Shown: one piece after another, positions 36,046-48,700 of the stretch | Layout: each line of letters begins with the position of its first letter | Position numbering within the stretch: position 1 is the stretch's first letter | Assembly (NCBI GenBank): GCA_036897525.1 | Contig: JAYMTJ010000026.1 | Location: 44,811 to 108,810, forward strand | From: Pelargonium x hortorum | Lineage: Eukaryota; Streptophyta; Magnoliopsida; Geraniales; Geraniaceae | Direction: 5' to 3' | DNA length: 64,000 bases | Program-made: the position numbers and the translations under genes | Notes under the pieces: model-generated | What the model saw: only the letters and a program-made list of their open reading frames with translations | Database searches by the model: none | Told to the model about the DNA's origin: nothing

Positions 36046-36165
36046 CTTTTTTGGCATGTCAGATTTTGACCCTGGTAAAAGTAAGAAACTCGATTCTAGC
36101 TAACAAAATGCATCGACTTCCGAAAAAAGTAGGATTGTCCTATACGTAAAAGTACTAAAAGAAAA
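36046..36165 (+). repeat. repeat family copy 6
   Basis: It begins CTTTTTTGGCATGTCAGA like copy 1 (GTTTTTTTGGCTTGTCAGA), keeps GGTAAAA, ATTCTAGCTAACAAA and AAAAAAGTAGGATTGTCC, with the hairpin core GTAGGATTGTCCTATAC at 36129-36145. In the conserved phase it reads ACQILTLVKVRNSILANK, then PKKVGLSYT, then a stop at 36147. Copy 1 has ACQNSTTVKS and ANKQSG in the matching places. Confidence 0.6.
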
Positions 36166-36356
36166 TAGAAAGTAATGGTTTTTACATTGAAAGTCATTTG
36201 TTTCCTGTAAAAGTCTAGATAGAGAGCTCCTTTCTTTCTTTGGTTGGCTGGTTTTCCTTTTGTCAGGCACTTCTCTCACGGGCTCCTGTTTCACTAAACA
36301 AGTCGACAAGGAGCATAGAGGTACTCAGTCAGCGGGGCAGTTAGTTTGATGGTCAT

Positions 36357-36382
36357 GCAAGGGTTCGAACCCCATTTCCTCC
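36357..36382 (+). pseudogene. trnS: 3' half of a tRNA-Ser(GCU)-like gene
   Basis: GGGTTCGAACCCC followed by ATTTCCTCC equals the T-arm and acceptor 3' strand of plant mitochondrial tRNA-Ser(GCU) (GGGTTCGAATCCC then ATTTCCTCC, from memory) with about one change. Upstream there is no D-arm, anticodon GCT or variable arm. The acceptor strand TTCCTCC (36376-36382) complements GGAGGAA in the 5' half at 22.2 kb on the other strand. It is probably a recombination remnant. A trans-joined split tRNA is conceivable but unsupported. Confidence 0.6.
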
Positions 36383-39300
36383 TCATCAGAGCTATTCTTA
36401 GTTTCCTCCGAAGCAGTATAAAGGAGCAAGGCATAGTTATTAGTACGACCCAACACTCCGCATTTTGAAGTCGGTTAGATCGAAGCTCTCTTTTAGGACA
36501 TGTCAAAGGTTCAAGTCGAGTCATTACTGTGAATCAGTCTCAACCAAGTCCTAACTCACTCCCCTCTCTCCTCTTAGCTGTCGACCTTAACTCATGTTCT
36601 GTCTCCTGGCCAATGCCTGGTACTTCCCTAAGTAAAGGGTCTTTTTTTAGTTTTCTTATATGGAATTCCTTTATCGACGACTATATCTCCTTTCTATGAA
36701 ATGCAAACTTTTTGGCTTCCTAGGGATTCTTTACTTTTAACAAATTTTTGCAAGTAAGTTTGACTCTAAAGTCAATTGCCAGTTTTTTATCAAAAGGAAG
36801 ATATCTTTTTGTAAACTATAGGATTTACTTACCTTACAACGTAACAAAAAAGAGCCTAGTATAGTAGTTTACATTTCATTTAGAACAGGCTATACTATTA
36901 CTATATATTTTCCTGTAAAAGTCATTTAAAAGGTTTCCTTTTTCTTAGTCTAAAAGAATTCTAGGCGGGCTTTGCAAGAAAGCGGGTTTCTTGGGAATCC
37001 AAATTGGGGTATAAGTCAAAGTAATTGCAAAAAACAAGTATAAAATACATTGGTAGGTAAAGCCTAATCTTTAAAATGAAAAGAGGTATACCTGGATTAT
37101 TCCTCTAAGTCCAGAACAATAAGGAGTCTCCCTGTATCTTCAGGTCCTAGTTATTTTCCTAGAAGTTAGTTCGTATTTTTTCTTGTAAATTAAGTAGGGA
37201 TCTAAAATCTAAAACTAGGAGATATAAATAGATAGAGTAAAGAGAACGAGTCTAAGTAAGTATATGGGAAGGGGTGGGGTACTTCCTAAGTTTTTTTTTT
37301 GACTCTTTAAATAGATAAAAGGAAGGGGTTCGCCTTAAGGTATGTTTACTCATTTCGGGCAGTTTTGTACCTCTACTCTTAAAATGTTAAGAGAGATCCC
37401 TTCCTCAGGCTTATAACTTATGTCTATTTTATTTAAGCGGATTCTATACCTACATAAGGAAAATAGCTAGAACTTGTAATCCCTAAAGGCACATTACAAG
37501 ATGAGTCAAGTATTTATATATACCTTTTAATAAGTATCCGGGGTAATAATTCTAAAAAGCTCTTAATTACTAAAGACTCTTAATAAGCACAAGGGCTCAG
37601 CTTGTTTACTATAATCCCTGATTTCTTAAGGAGATCTAAATTGTGTTGTTCTTACCCGAAGAGTTAAGCGAGCTCAGAGAAAGTATTTGCAATTAAAGAG
37701 TTAGAGTGCTCCTTTGTATAAACTAAGAGATTGGTGGTTCCTAATTCCTTTTTATTAGATTAAGGAGACTGCAATCACTAGTTAAAATAGACAAAATAGA
37801 AGCTTTATTAAATATTAAGTTTAAGTACTGAACTCAATTCCCTATAAGAAGCCTCTCAGAAAGCAAGAAGTCGGACAACATAAAGAAAGAATAGAAGTTT
37901 TTTTTCTACCTGTATCTGAGGGTAAGGTCCTCATAAAGAAAAAACATACATCACTCAAACAAGCCTTAGAGCGCATCGAAAGGACCGTACAGTTGGTTTT
38001 AACTTAAATCTAACAGCTTAACAAAGTTGTATGATTCCAATTAAGGATCTTGGGCTTCTTTCTTGTACACGAACTGTAATTCAGAACTTACTACGAGAAC
38101 CCTATGATCAAAATCTTAAATATAACCTTTGTTTACCGAATGCAAACTCGATCAAAGTAGTTAGCTAATACTAATAGAAGGCCTTCCAACATACTATTTC
38201 ACTTCCCATTCTCGCCTCGAGAGTACGGATAGGGTTTTGTTCGATTCTAAATGCTTTAAGTTCTTGAAGAAGTTAGAGTAGCTTTGCTTTTACGGCAGCC
38301 CCTAGTGCTGTAATTTTCAAAATAAAATATGTGGAATACAAAAATGAAAAAGGTATGAAACTCCCCAGTCTAATATATATTCTGTCAGATAGAGCAATTT
38401 CTAGATAGTCAAATAAATATCCTGTTAGTTTGTTCCGTTGTTGGAGCCTAATTCTGTAGCTAAATAAGGGTATAAATGTGGTATCTGTCTGAATCTTTCT
38501 CGTGCTACTTTTTTTCTTTGTAGAGTCAGTCTGTCGTATAACTTTCATCAAAAAAGAGTTTCTAATTCTAGTATAAATACCTTACCATTGTGTTGCCTGG
38601 GAACTGCTTTATTAGGTTAAGTAAGGTAAGACTAAGAAAACAAGTTCTGAAGAAGAATTATGAAGTCATAAGCTAAGATGGTGGGTACTTTCTTTTCTGC
38701 TTTGGACTTTTTTGTGAGGATTAAGCACAATGTCCTTATTTTTTTGTGCTCATGTATTAGAGTCGAGGCATACAAAGTCAAATCTAATATGGCCCAAAAG
38801 ATTCCAACACGGGATACCTTGCTCCTTGCTATTTGGTAAAATCGATAAACCAAAGCTTGAGACCCTTCGAGGGACTTGAAATACGTGCTTATCTAACAAC
38901 TTATTTGAAGCAACTCTCGTCTAAATAGAACTATAAGAAAAATTCTAGCATCTCTTGATTTCGATAAGGCATTTGTGTTTTATCTCCTAAATTCTAAATA
39001 AATAGTAGATGACTCCATTACATTACTCGGCAAATAGAGTTAACGTTAACCTAAAACAGCATTTTGATATTGAAAGTACACAATGAGGCACTATAAAGCT
39101 CTGGCTTTTCAGCAATAATAAGAGGGATTGTAAGGGTATACGTGATATTGACTAAACGTGCAAAGCTAGGAAGAAACCCGTAAAATGGATTGCTTCCTTA
39201 CTAAACGGGGTTTGAAGTGCAATTTAAGAATACTAATTAAAAAGTCATATAATATCCCGAAAAGAACAAATGCTAAAACCAAGAGGACTATAAAGAATTC

Positions 39301-40561
39301 GCTTGGCATTACTGATAAGAGTTTAGTAACTAACGATGACTAAAGCATTCACTCCAAAGGATTTTAGTTATGGAAGTAGCTAGAATTACTAATTAAAAGA
39401 TTTGCCTACCTTTGTCAATGTTTATTTTATGCATTAAATACTAGGATCCTTCATCTAATCTGCATATTACTAGACTTGGCAGTAAGCCCGCTAAGTAACT
39501 TCTTTCCCTTTATGTATGAATGAGATGGAGTGCTCACTTTCTTATTTACCTAGATCTTATAAATGAAATTGACTTTTTTAGAAAAAAGCATGTTCATTCG
39601 AAGTTTTCATAGTTTATATGTTTTAAATTGAGGGAGGAAATCTTGTAAATGGGGCCCTCTTACATAATGAGAGTGCATTTTCTCGTCCCGTTCCGTATCT
39701 GAAATAGTTCTTATAATAGGTAATATACAACGGAAAATGAAGTAAGATATCCAGTTTATTACCCTTTCTTTGTAGTAAACCTTTTACTTTCGAGTAGTTC
39801 TAATCTTAGTCCAGAATTTCCTTCAGCAAACAGCAAGCAAATCATAGAATTTAAGAATTCTTTATACTATAAACAGGGGCTTTATGTTGGCGTTCAAGAG
39901 CGCTTTACTAATAAAAACTAAAGCTGATTTTTTGTCATCGAATATTTAAGCATACGTTAATCTATTTACGAGTACTAAGTTTTGAACCCTTCGGTCATAG
40001 CTTTTCCTGGGGTGTGCTTTAGTATCGTTTAATGAGGCCCAGCTTGAGGAAGTAGTGGAAGGTTTCCACTTCCAAATAAGACAGGTTTCTATTTAATTCA
40101 TTAGGTTCCTATTTATTATATTAGTGATTGACTAGGCTCCTTAAGAAAAATTCGAGATACCTGGTAATGTATACACAATAAGGGTACTTTTGCAAATCAA
40201 TTATTATAACTTATTCTAGCTTCTGTATTAAAGTAAAGTTCTACTAAATGTAATCAAAAAAGAGCTTTATTGCGATTGCGCTTTACAGCAACCGGGAAGT
40301 TTAAACCAGTGAAACAGATAAAATGGATTTCTTTGACCCAAACTACTTATTTGCAAAAGCCTTTTATTTCAGATTGAAATATAAAACCTTGTGTAATTCA
40401 CCTGTAATATATAGAAATCCTTTACTATCAAAATTGGGTTAGGGTTCCTATAATCCTAAAAATCCCGGTACTCTCAAAAGCAATAGGTTTATTTGCATAT
40501 TATATAGGTGTTTATATAGTAAAAGGGATGAGTCCTAACCCCCTGCTATACCTAACTTAAC
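36383..40561. other. non-coding stretch
   Basis: No gene was recognised. A T-loop-like AAAGGTTCAAGTCG near 36488-36505 has no other tRNA arms. GGGCCC occurs at 39652. The open frames, up to 92 codons (38273-38551 minus), are of chance length and resemble nothing I know. Confidence 0.65.
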
Positions 40562-40657
40562 TCATTTGTTCTTAGCTTTCTTAGTTGCACTCTGTATCTT
40601 GATGATAGCTTCTTTCTTAGGAGTCTTTAGAGCTGCTCCTTCCTTAAGTAGTACTCG
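40562..40657 (-). other. short Lys-rich open frame sharing the KIQS motif
   Basis: Stop-to-stop minus-strand frame of 31 codons with no ATG. It reads LKTPKKEAIIKIQSATKK and then AKNK before TGA. The core DNA word TGCACTCTGTATCTT (+ strand, 40586-40600) is identical to 16004-16018, and the reading phase is the same. The match in phase suggests common descent with the fragments at 16.0 kb and, more weakly, 33.7 kb. It is too short to be a gene. The product is not recognised. Confidence 0.35.
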
Positions 40658-40888
40658 TTAAGCTCCTAAACTATACTTTAAGATTCCCATTTCTTATCAT
40701 TTAGTTGTTTAGTAGACTTTCCTTTCAAAATCCTGTCTTGTCTACTAGATCAAATTAATTAAATTATTAGGCTCTAGGAATTCTCGAGTAAGAGTTCCAC
40801 AAATAGAACTGAGTAAAGTAGAACTAAAGTGTTTTCTGTTCCTGTGTTTCTAGGTTCCCCTTTCGGACTTTCGAATACAAAGTCAAGT

Positions 40889-40916
40889 CATACGTTACGT
40901 ATCATACGTTACGTAT
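40889..40916. repeat. 14-bp exact tandem duplication, near-palindromic unit
   Basis: CATACGTTACGTAT at 40889-40902 and again at 40903-40916. Each unit is itself almost a palindrome around ACGTTACGT. Confidence 0.9.
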
Positions 40917-41437
40917 TTCCAGTGTGGATAAGATAGAATTCTAAAGGGATGATAAGCAGGGTTCCTCTTGTTATGGGTAAGGGGGTCCAGTAGTTAGCAA
41001 GAAGGCCTTAAAGCGAATAAAAAAGTGAAGTAAATAGAAAAGTTTTGTAAGGACTTCCGGTAAAGGGTAGTGTATCTAATAAGTAAACAGGGGTTTTCGA
41101 TCCTCAATTTAGGAGAAAGAAAGTTTCCTTTTGTTAGTTTACAATTTGTACAAACAAGCTTTAGGCATAACTTGTTGTGATTATAGTTATGGTAGATATC
41201 AGATAAGGTATAAGCCATCAAAGACTCTGTTTATCAGCTATCAAGAGGGACCCAAGTTACAGAAGAGTAAGATAGAGAAAAAAAGTAAGTCATTGTCTGT
41301 CATTTGAGGAAGAATAAAGAAATCCGTAAGCAGTGGGTCTTATTAGGCCCTCTATTCTGTGTAACTTCGATTCAAATATTAAGGACTATAACGTAAAAGC
41401 TAAAGGAATTTGCCGTGAAGTCAATTTCTTGTTGTTG

Positions 41438-41465
41438 GCTGTCTAAGGTTAGCTGTCTAAGGTTA
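41438..41465. repeat. 14-bp exact tandem duplication
   Basis: GCTGTCTAAGGTTA at 41438-41451 and again at 41452-41465, with a further AGGTTAACTAT variant near 41757. The unit differs from the other tandem duplications. Confidence 0.9.
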
Positions 41466-44400
41466 ACTATCTACATTACTATTAAGCATTTCCTCGCTGT
41501 GCTGATACTATCCTCTTGATTTGATAAGGGCAGATAAACTACTCTCTTTACTAATATAATATCTAATATATACCCTAGAGGTTATAAGACAGAGTACACT
41601 AAGACAGGGGGGGAGAGAAGCATAAGAAATGAAGACAGGTCTAGCTCCAAGGCAAAGTGTAGCTACAAAGAGAATAAGTCTAGCTATCATCAAGAGTAAG
41701 AAGTCAAGAATAAGAAAGTCAGTTAGTTTAAGAAGTTTGTGGGTGTCCTAGTGTAAGGTTAACTATACTAAGACTCTTTACTTTATAGAATATAAAAGAC
41801 TAATACTGTAGAATAGGCTAAGAAGAAGAGTACAGGCAACAAGAGGGTTACATTTCAATCAAAGCTACAGATCCGTCTAGCTAGAAAGCTAGGGATACAG
41901 AAGAAGTAAGTCAATAAAGATACATTACATACATTAGAACATAGTCTAAGGTATAGACAAGATACTGGCTACCATAAGACATAAGAATAAAAGGTGTAGG
42001 TATTGAGAGAAACAAAGGCTATAGCTATAGAAAGCGGGTAATACAACAAAGTAGGTATTATAGCTCCGAATAGGATTCTGAATAAGATAGAGAAGTAAGA
42101 GGCTTTTGGTAATGAAGTGCAACCCTATATCTATTCGATAAAAAAAAAGGAAAAATTCTTCCTTTATTATTATTTAAGGGGTCAAATTATATAGTCAAAA
42201 CTAGAAGTTCTCCTGCCCCGGAATGCCTAATATACAAAATATTGAATAAGTTAGGTATCCTATCCTGCCTTGTATTAGTAAGGGTTTAATCATTAAGATT
42301 TCTTTGTGAAATTTCTAGGTATATTACTTTTTTTGCAGTTTGTCTCTTCTTGAGCGAGTTAGAGTTCTTACTAGCTACGTCACCGATTTTTGTTATACAT
42401 AAGATTTGTAATTCTATTTGGCTTGTGCTTTACCAGTGTCTACATTTACCTTAAATTATCAAATTTAAGAGTTTTTAAGAGTTTATACTATTCCAAGAGT
42501 TATGGATTTTACACTAGTTTGAGAATAGTGTTTTTAAATAAAGGCTGCTAAAAGGGGCCCGCAATTGAATTTCTCTGAATAAAGTGAGGCAAGACTAAAC
42601 CTGGTATTTCATACAAAGACCCTGCTCGTAAAAGCTCTTACTGAAAAAGCTAAATACCTGACTTTTGTCATAAATTTAGAGCCGTTCTATAATATAAGAT
42701 AAAGGGAAAGTAGAGTTAGCAGGATCCGCTACAGCTTTCACACCTATGGTTGGTTTTATGTGCGTTACTTCCAGCTTCCAAAAAAGAAATAGAAAGATAT
42801 AAGAATCCCGTCTACATTACTTAATAACTAGTGTCTATCAGGTTATAGAGTCAAGAATAAAAGGGGGTATTTTAAAAAGAAAATTGGACTACAAGGAGCG
42901 ACAAGCTAGTAATAGTAAATAAATAAATAAAGCGAACCCATTATACTGGAATTCAAGATTGCTCTATTCAGGAGCTTTCTTACTTGTTTAGTAACTAGCA
43001 TTTTCTGTAAATAAAGGATTAATATAAAGGGGCTAAGTTTTACTTAAAATATGGGATACAACAAGTATATAAAACTTAAGTTCAAGATATCGGATACAAA
43101 CAAGTTTAGCTTAATCCTTTTTTTACTTGCAAAGATTCTATCTACTCTGCCTATTGTACTAATTTTCATTGAATATACAATATTAAGCTATACTTATATA
43201 CGTTACTCGCATAAGTCTATATATAATTAGAAAGTTTTTTCCATATAAAAAGACTAGTATTTTACAACATTTTCCTGGATGGCAAGCAATACTCCAAGGA
43301 ATTCGCAAGGGTTTTACTCCCCCCTTTTTGATAAGGATCTCTTGTTCATAAACATACATATAAGCTCTGAATTTTCCTATAACCGGTACTATAGTAGATA
43401 CAAGAAGTAGTTTTTGACTTCTTTGACTTCAAATTTAAGCGGGCTTATCCCTCGGGCACTTCCTTCAGATAACAACAGTAACTAATTTAGGTGTTCAAGA
43501 ATTGTATATATATAGTTTTCAGCTTTCCCTTTATAATACAGTAGATGCTCCCTAGTTATTTTCTTATTTCCGTACAAGATTACTCGAATTTTATAAAAGA
43601 CTCTTTTCTTTAGTTTAGCTAACCTATAATTGACTCTGAAGTCAAGAAATTTTTTATAAGGCTTGATCCACTTTAGCAAGAAGAGCTTTCTAAAAATACG
43701 CTCACTTTCAATTTCACGGATTACTAATAGTGAGCTCAATTTAAAGAATATAAAAAATAAGTCATCTGGGTAATAAAGGAAATTGTCGTATTTAGATCAT
43801 GAAATTCAAAATGAATTACTATTTACCCTTAAAAAGCGCACCTGAACACTCAAAGTATTCGAGGAATCCTCACAAAAATACATAGGTAAAAAGCTAAGAA
43901 TATTAAAAAAAAATCTTAATAACAACAAATATGCTAGCAAGAAACCCTACCATTAGCATCTTTAAATCCCAAAAGTCTTGAAATGCTTTCTGAAGATTCA
44001 ACTACCCGGATGATATCTTGTTCAATTTATCTAGTTTTTTTATTCTTAGCAAATAAAAACTAGAATTTTGATAAACTTCAATCCTTACTATTTTAGACTT
44101 GTTCTAAGAACGAAATCTAACAGTTCATTGTTCACAAACTTATATATATATCTTACTAAACGGACCATATAATTCTGTTTTTTGGCACTCCATTACCTAA
44201 CTCGCAGGATTTTAGGATAAAGGTGAGAGTAATGAAAAGCTGGTATTTTCGAAGGGAAACCGTGCAAATGAAATGTTAACCCTTACTACCCGCTTGACTC
44301 TGTATTTATAACCTCCAACAACTTCCCTTTGATTTAGTTATTTAGTTTCTTTTTCTCTTAGTTTACAAGTAATAAGCCTTTATTTATAGTTTAGGGGATT

Positions 44401-45666
44401 TCCTCGAGACTTCCGTATCCGTATTAGAGTCTTTTAGTAAGAACATACCTAGTTAGCAAAGACAACCCGTCTTGTTCCCTACTTCACCTCTGACGTGGAA
44501 GGCTTTCGAAGTATAAGAATCCTGTCAAGGGGCTTTTGTATCATACGAAATTGGAAAAGGGGATTTGTTTAACGCGCGGGATTTTTTCTTTTAGAGTCTA
44601 TTTCACAAGATGAAAAGAAGGATTTCTTAGCAGAGCTATCCGGTTTAGTGGTAGGTAATTCAAAAGGATGCGCGTTTTGTTTTTAATCCCAAATTAGGGG
44701 TGCTTTAGGCTTTTCAATATCGGCCTAGGAACATAAATCCCGAAATAAGGTTAGTAGAGTACCCCAAATTACTGCCTTTATGCGACCTTACTGGTTCTAA
44801 AGTTTTAGATGTAATATAAATATGCGACGGATGTACTTACTGTACAATTTCAAAAGAGAATGAGTTTCATTTCAAGTTAACTAAGATGCAAGGTCTTTTG
44901 CAGAAGAGTACGAAAGTCTTACAAAAGCAAGTCAGATTAAGCAATCGGTGTTGGTGTCATAGTGTAGTAGGGTATTCTATCGATAGAGTTAGTTCTTATT
45001 ATTGTCAGTTCCTGTATTTGTAGCAAAGAAAGTGAATCTAAACCCTGTAATAAGGCTTTAACCTCTCATGTCAGTAACTGCAGAGCACAAGAGGAATGGC
45101 ACTTAAGGAGTTCCTTTTTTAGGGAAACCAGTATACAATTAGGACTAAGGAATCCTGTACAGGGGCATACACAATCAATAAAAAGAAAGGAATTCTTCTC
45201 TGAGCTTCTAAGTCATTTTGTTAAAAGGAGATTCCCTTCTGTTAGGAGCTTTTAGGAACCGGGATAAAGTCAATATATATAGAAAATACCAAACATTACT
45301 TTTTTTTTTTACAATTAAACCAGGAGCCCCAAGAGTAGTATCGACACTGAAAAAAGACAAGTACTAAGGCTTGGAACGGGATTCTCTTACACTGGCCCGC
45401 CAAAAGGGAATACCTCGACTTTTAGACATTTTTTACATTTCTGACCTACTTTGATTTTATTATGAGGTATGAGGTAGAACAATTACAGATTAATTAATAT
45501 CTCATGGAAGAGTCCTTTTTATCAATTATTAGCCGAAATTTCTTTTAAAAGAATTTCTATAAGGTAAGGCTTTCAAGGAGCTAGTACTATTAAAGACCTA
45601 AAGAATCCAAGTACAAAGATAGACTAGGGTCATAGTACCCAACAAGCTCGGATACCTTATATATTA

Positions 45667-45720
45667 TGCTGGGTTTGAACCTTTGCACAGCAATGCTAGA
45701 CCTATTTATTGCTTGACCGC
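45667..45720 (-). pseudogene. tRNA-like remnant, identity unclear
   Basis: On the minus strand GCGGTCAAGCAAT (D-loop-like), a 6-bp perfect stem AGCAAT/ATTGCT around 13 bases, and GCAAAGGTTCAAACCC (T-loop consensus) stand in tRNA order. The enlarged loop and two unpaired T-stem positions exclude a normal tRNA. Its acceptor strands are not recognisable. Confidence 0.3.
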
Positions 45721-48700
45721 ATTTTATAACTTATCTTGGTTTTGAATCAATTATAGTCATACTCCAAATCAATTTCTAGTGAATTTCTGACAATTAAGTC
45801 TTTAGGTTTCTATAATCCATGGGGAAAAGCTACGGAGCCTAGTTTACGCTTACTAATTTATTGGTACTTTAAGCCTTTCATAACAAAAAGTAACTCTTTA
45901 TTTAAATAGAATCCTAGAAATACTAAAAGTAGTACATAATCTCGGAGTTACCCGAACACAAGGACTTTATTTACTCCATAACTAAGGAGCATGACTAGAC
46001 CTTTTAAAATGACAAGTGGATACTTCGAAAGGGTTCGCCCCATGCTTATATTTTGATCCTAGAGGAGAGGATAAGCGCAGCTAGTTTAGTATGTCATAAT
46101 ATTAACCATTCGAAAGAGTTAGAAAAAACTAAAATGAGGCTCCCTATATTAAGGATAAGGAACCCGAATTGCCCCTGAAGAGTCTAAGTGTTTCCGTAGA
46201 TCAGGCGAAAGTCAAAAAAATATGGAATAACTGATTAAACGACATTCAAAATTCCTTTATAAAAAAACATACTGCTATATCCTTTAAAAGCGTTTTTGTA
46301 TTAGCTTAGCATATACCAGGGATGTACTAAAATTTATAAGGAATTCCCTTAAATATAAGCATCTACCGCCTTACTACAGTACTTTTCGTACTACCACTTA
46401 CCCTGAAATTTCCTTTTACTACAATAAGGGTAACCTGTCTAACTTTGACTTTGAACTAAACCTATAAAAACGAGAGTACCAATACCTGACATGATGAAAA
46501 CTTCAGCTTTTCTTTAACTTTTTTGACTTTACAGACACTTTATTCTCTTTATTCTCCTTCAAAAAGTCTTTATCAGATAAATCAGAGTTTAACTAAGCTT
46601 TATGTGGTTTCTAGTTTATTAGCATTTTGCCAAGGGCTGTGAGAAAGAGTCAAAGTTTTTTATGTTTGTCCAAGCTTCAGATTCTCTGGAAACTTCTATC
46701 TTTTGAAGTGCAAGTTATGTTATCATTATTGAATCGTAAATCTAGTATATATACTACTTAACTTACAGGAGTCTTTCCTCTGAATTAGTATAAATAAGAA
46801 TCCCTTAGAATTAAGTACATCTTACTAGTACACTAACTAGTAAGAGGAGCTGTTTGTTAATAAATTAACCTTAGGTTTTATATTAGTAAGCATAGGCACT
46901 CCTTTTTTCTTCCTATTTGTTCTAGTTCGAGATTGTTTCGGTAGCTATTATGGCAAAGACGGGTAAAAGGAACTCAAGGCTTTCCTAAACAGAAGTTAAG
47001 TCTTTATTTCTATTATTCCTAAGTGTACCAGAATAAGACTTAAACCTCCCCTCTTTTATTTACTAAATTTGCTTTCGCCTTAGTTTCTCAGCCCCAAGTA
47101 AAAGAATCCCCATTTCCTTACTAGAAAACTGGAATAACCAGACTCAAACTTGACTTCACTTACCTGAAAATTGAGGAATTGCTGTAGCTTAGCCCTAAAC
47201 ATCTCTAACCAGAATACAGCAACATTAAAATACTAGGGTTTTCTAATCCCCCAAACTGACTCTCTAGAATGCTCTTTATCAGTTTAGATGCTTGTGTTGA
47301 TACATTTGAACTTGAATTGCCAGCCTATATTCCATTAACTTACCTTTTTTTGCTAAAGCCTTGAAAGTTTGATCGAAATGCCTAAGGATGGGTCTCCCTA
47401 TTTTAAGTAAGGAGGGCTTGCACAAGAAAGCAGCCTATTAACTATATTAATAAGCTATACCCGGATAGATAGACTTCACTTGCTTGCTATAGATAGAGGT
47501 ACTACAACAGGAAAACTTGAACTTGACTTACTAGAAATATTCTTTAAGCTTCAACTCTCTTTTTTTTCTATTCCTTAAATTCTTATCTAAATCTTAACTC
47601 TCTAAAACCAGAATCTAAAAGACTTTCAATATAGCTCTATTCCTAAAATATTCCTTTCATTTTTCTCATTAATTTCTAAACGGAATCCCTAAAAACATAA
47701 AGGCGGAATTCCTGAAAGACAAGACTGAGGGAATAGGCTATAACAATTGGCCGGCTTTAGCAGCTACAATTCCTAGAGATTACTTACTAAACCCGTAAAT
47801 AGAGTACTTTACTGTCAATGGTCATTATATTCCTAGCTATCAACACTGACTAAGATAGGACATGAAATTACCGAGGGATGTGTGTGACAAGTACTTTACT
47901 TCGTGTTAGGATGAGAAGGACTCGCTTTTCATTGACCGGCATTTCCAGGAGGGTTGGTTAAAGGGAGCTTGCCTTGGGAGTCAAGGTTCCTAGAGTAGAA
48001 GGAGAATTAGGGTGGAGTTTCTCCTTCTTAGCTTAGACTAGTTAGAGCTATTGTATTCCCTGTCATTATGGATTTAGGGGTGTTCTCCTATTCGAGACTT
48101 GAAAATAAAGCACAGTAAGAATGTAAGCTTCTTCGAAAATCTAAAGGAATTAAGTCTTTTCTTTTAGTATGTGCATTCGCTGTAACAAACAGGTTTTCGC
48201 GTGCAGTAATTTTAGCCTAAATTTAAGGTGTTCCTTATTATCCACCAGAAGAGCTTAGACCCCTTCCTAAGAATAGGTCACAAAAGACACTGAATAGGCC
48301 TCATTAACTGTTGTATAGTAGAAATTAACACCTATTACCGATTCTTATACTTTTTTATTGAAAGAGAGTCCCTTCCTATTTTTTTTACCAACAAGCCCCT
48401 ACGAAGAGCTAAAATTCCTTATTTATAAAGGATAAAGGGAAGTCTAAAACGGGAGCCCGGGGAAATTCATTCGGTACGGTATTTGCATATAAATTGACTT
48501 TTTAATTTCCTAAAATGTCAGCTTAAACCAATAAAAAGGTGTCCTTTTACAGGTTACTTATTTCAAAATGACAAGTCCGCTATACATTTTTTGTTAGACG
48601 AAAACCCCTTATCCGAGAGCTGCTGTCTCATCTCGAGCTGCTTTTATTTAGACTTTATTTGTTCGTATAGTACTTCGTATAGTACCGAGGTTTTTTTTGA

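Larger units (their letters stand above)
40658..45666. other. non-coding stretch, partly purine-rich
   Basis: From about 41260 to 42120 the + strand is purine-rich (AGAAG/GTAAG words). Elsewhere it is ordinary A+T-rich DNA. It contains two small exact tandem duplications, listed separately. The 85-codon minus frame at 43482-43739 is Lys/Leu/Tyr-rich but matches nothing I know. No gene was recognised. Confidence 0.6.

Noticed and set aside
38273-38551. 92-codon minus frame
   Set aside because: No motif or signal; length within chance expectation.
43482-43739. 85-codon Lys/Leu/Tyr-rich minus frame, ribosomal-protein-like in feel
   Set aside because: Composition is what A+T-rich DNA gives. No conserved motif could be named.
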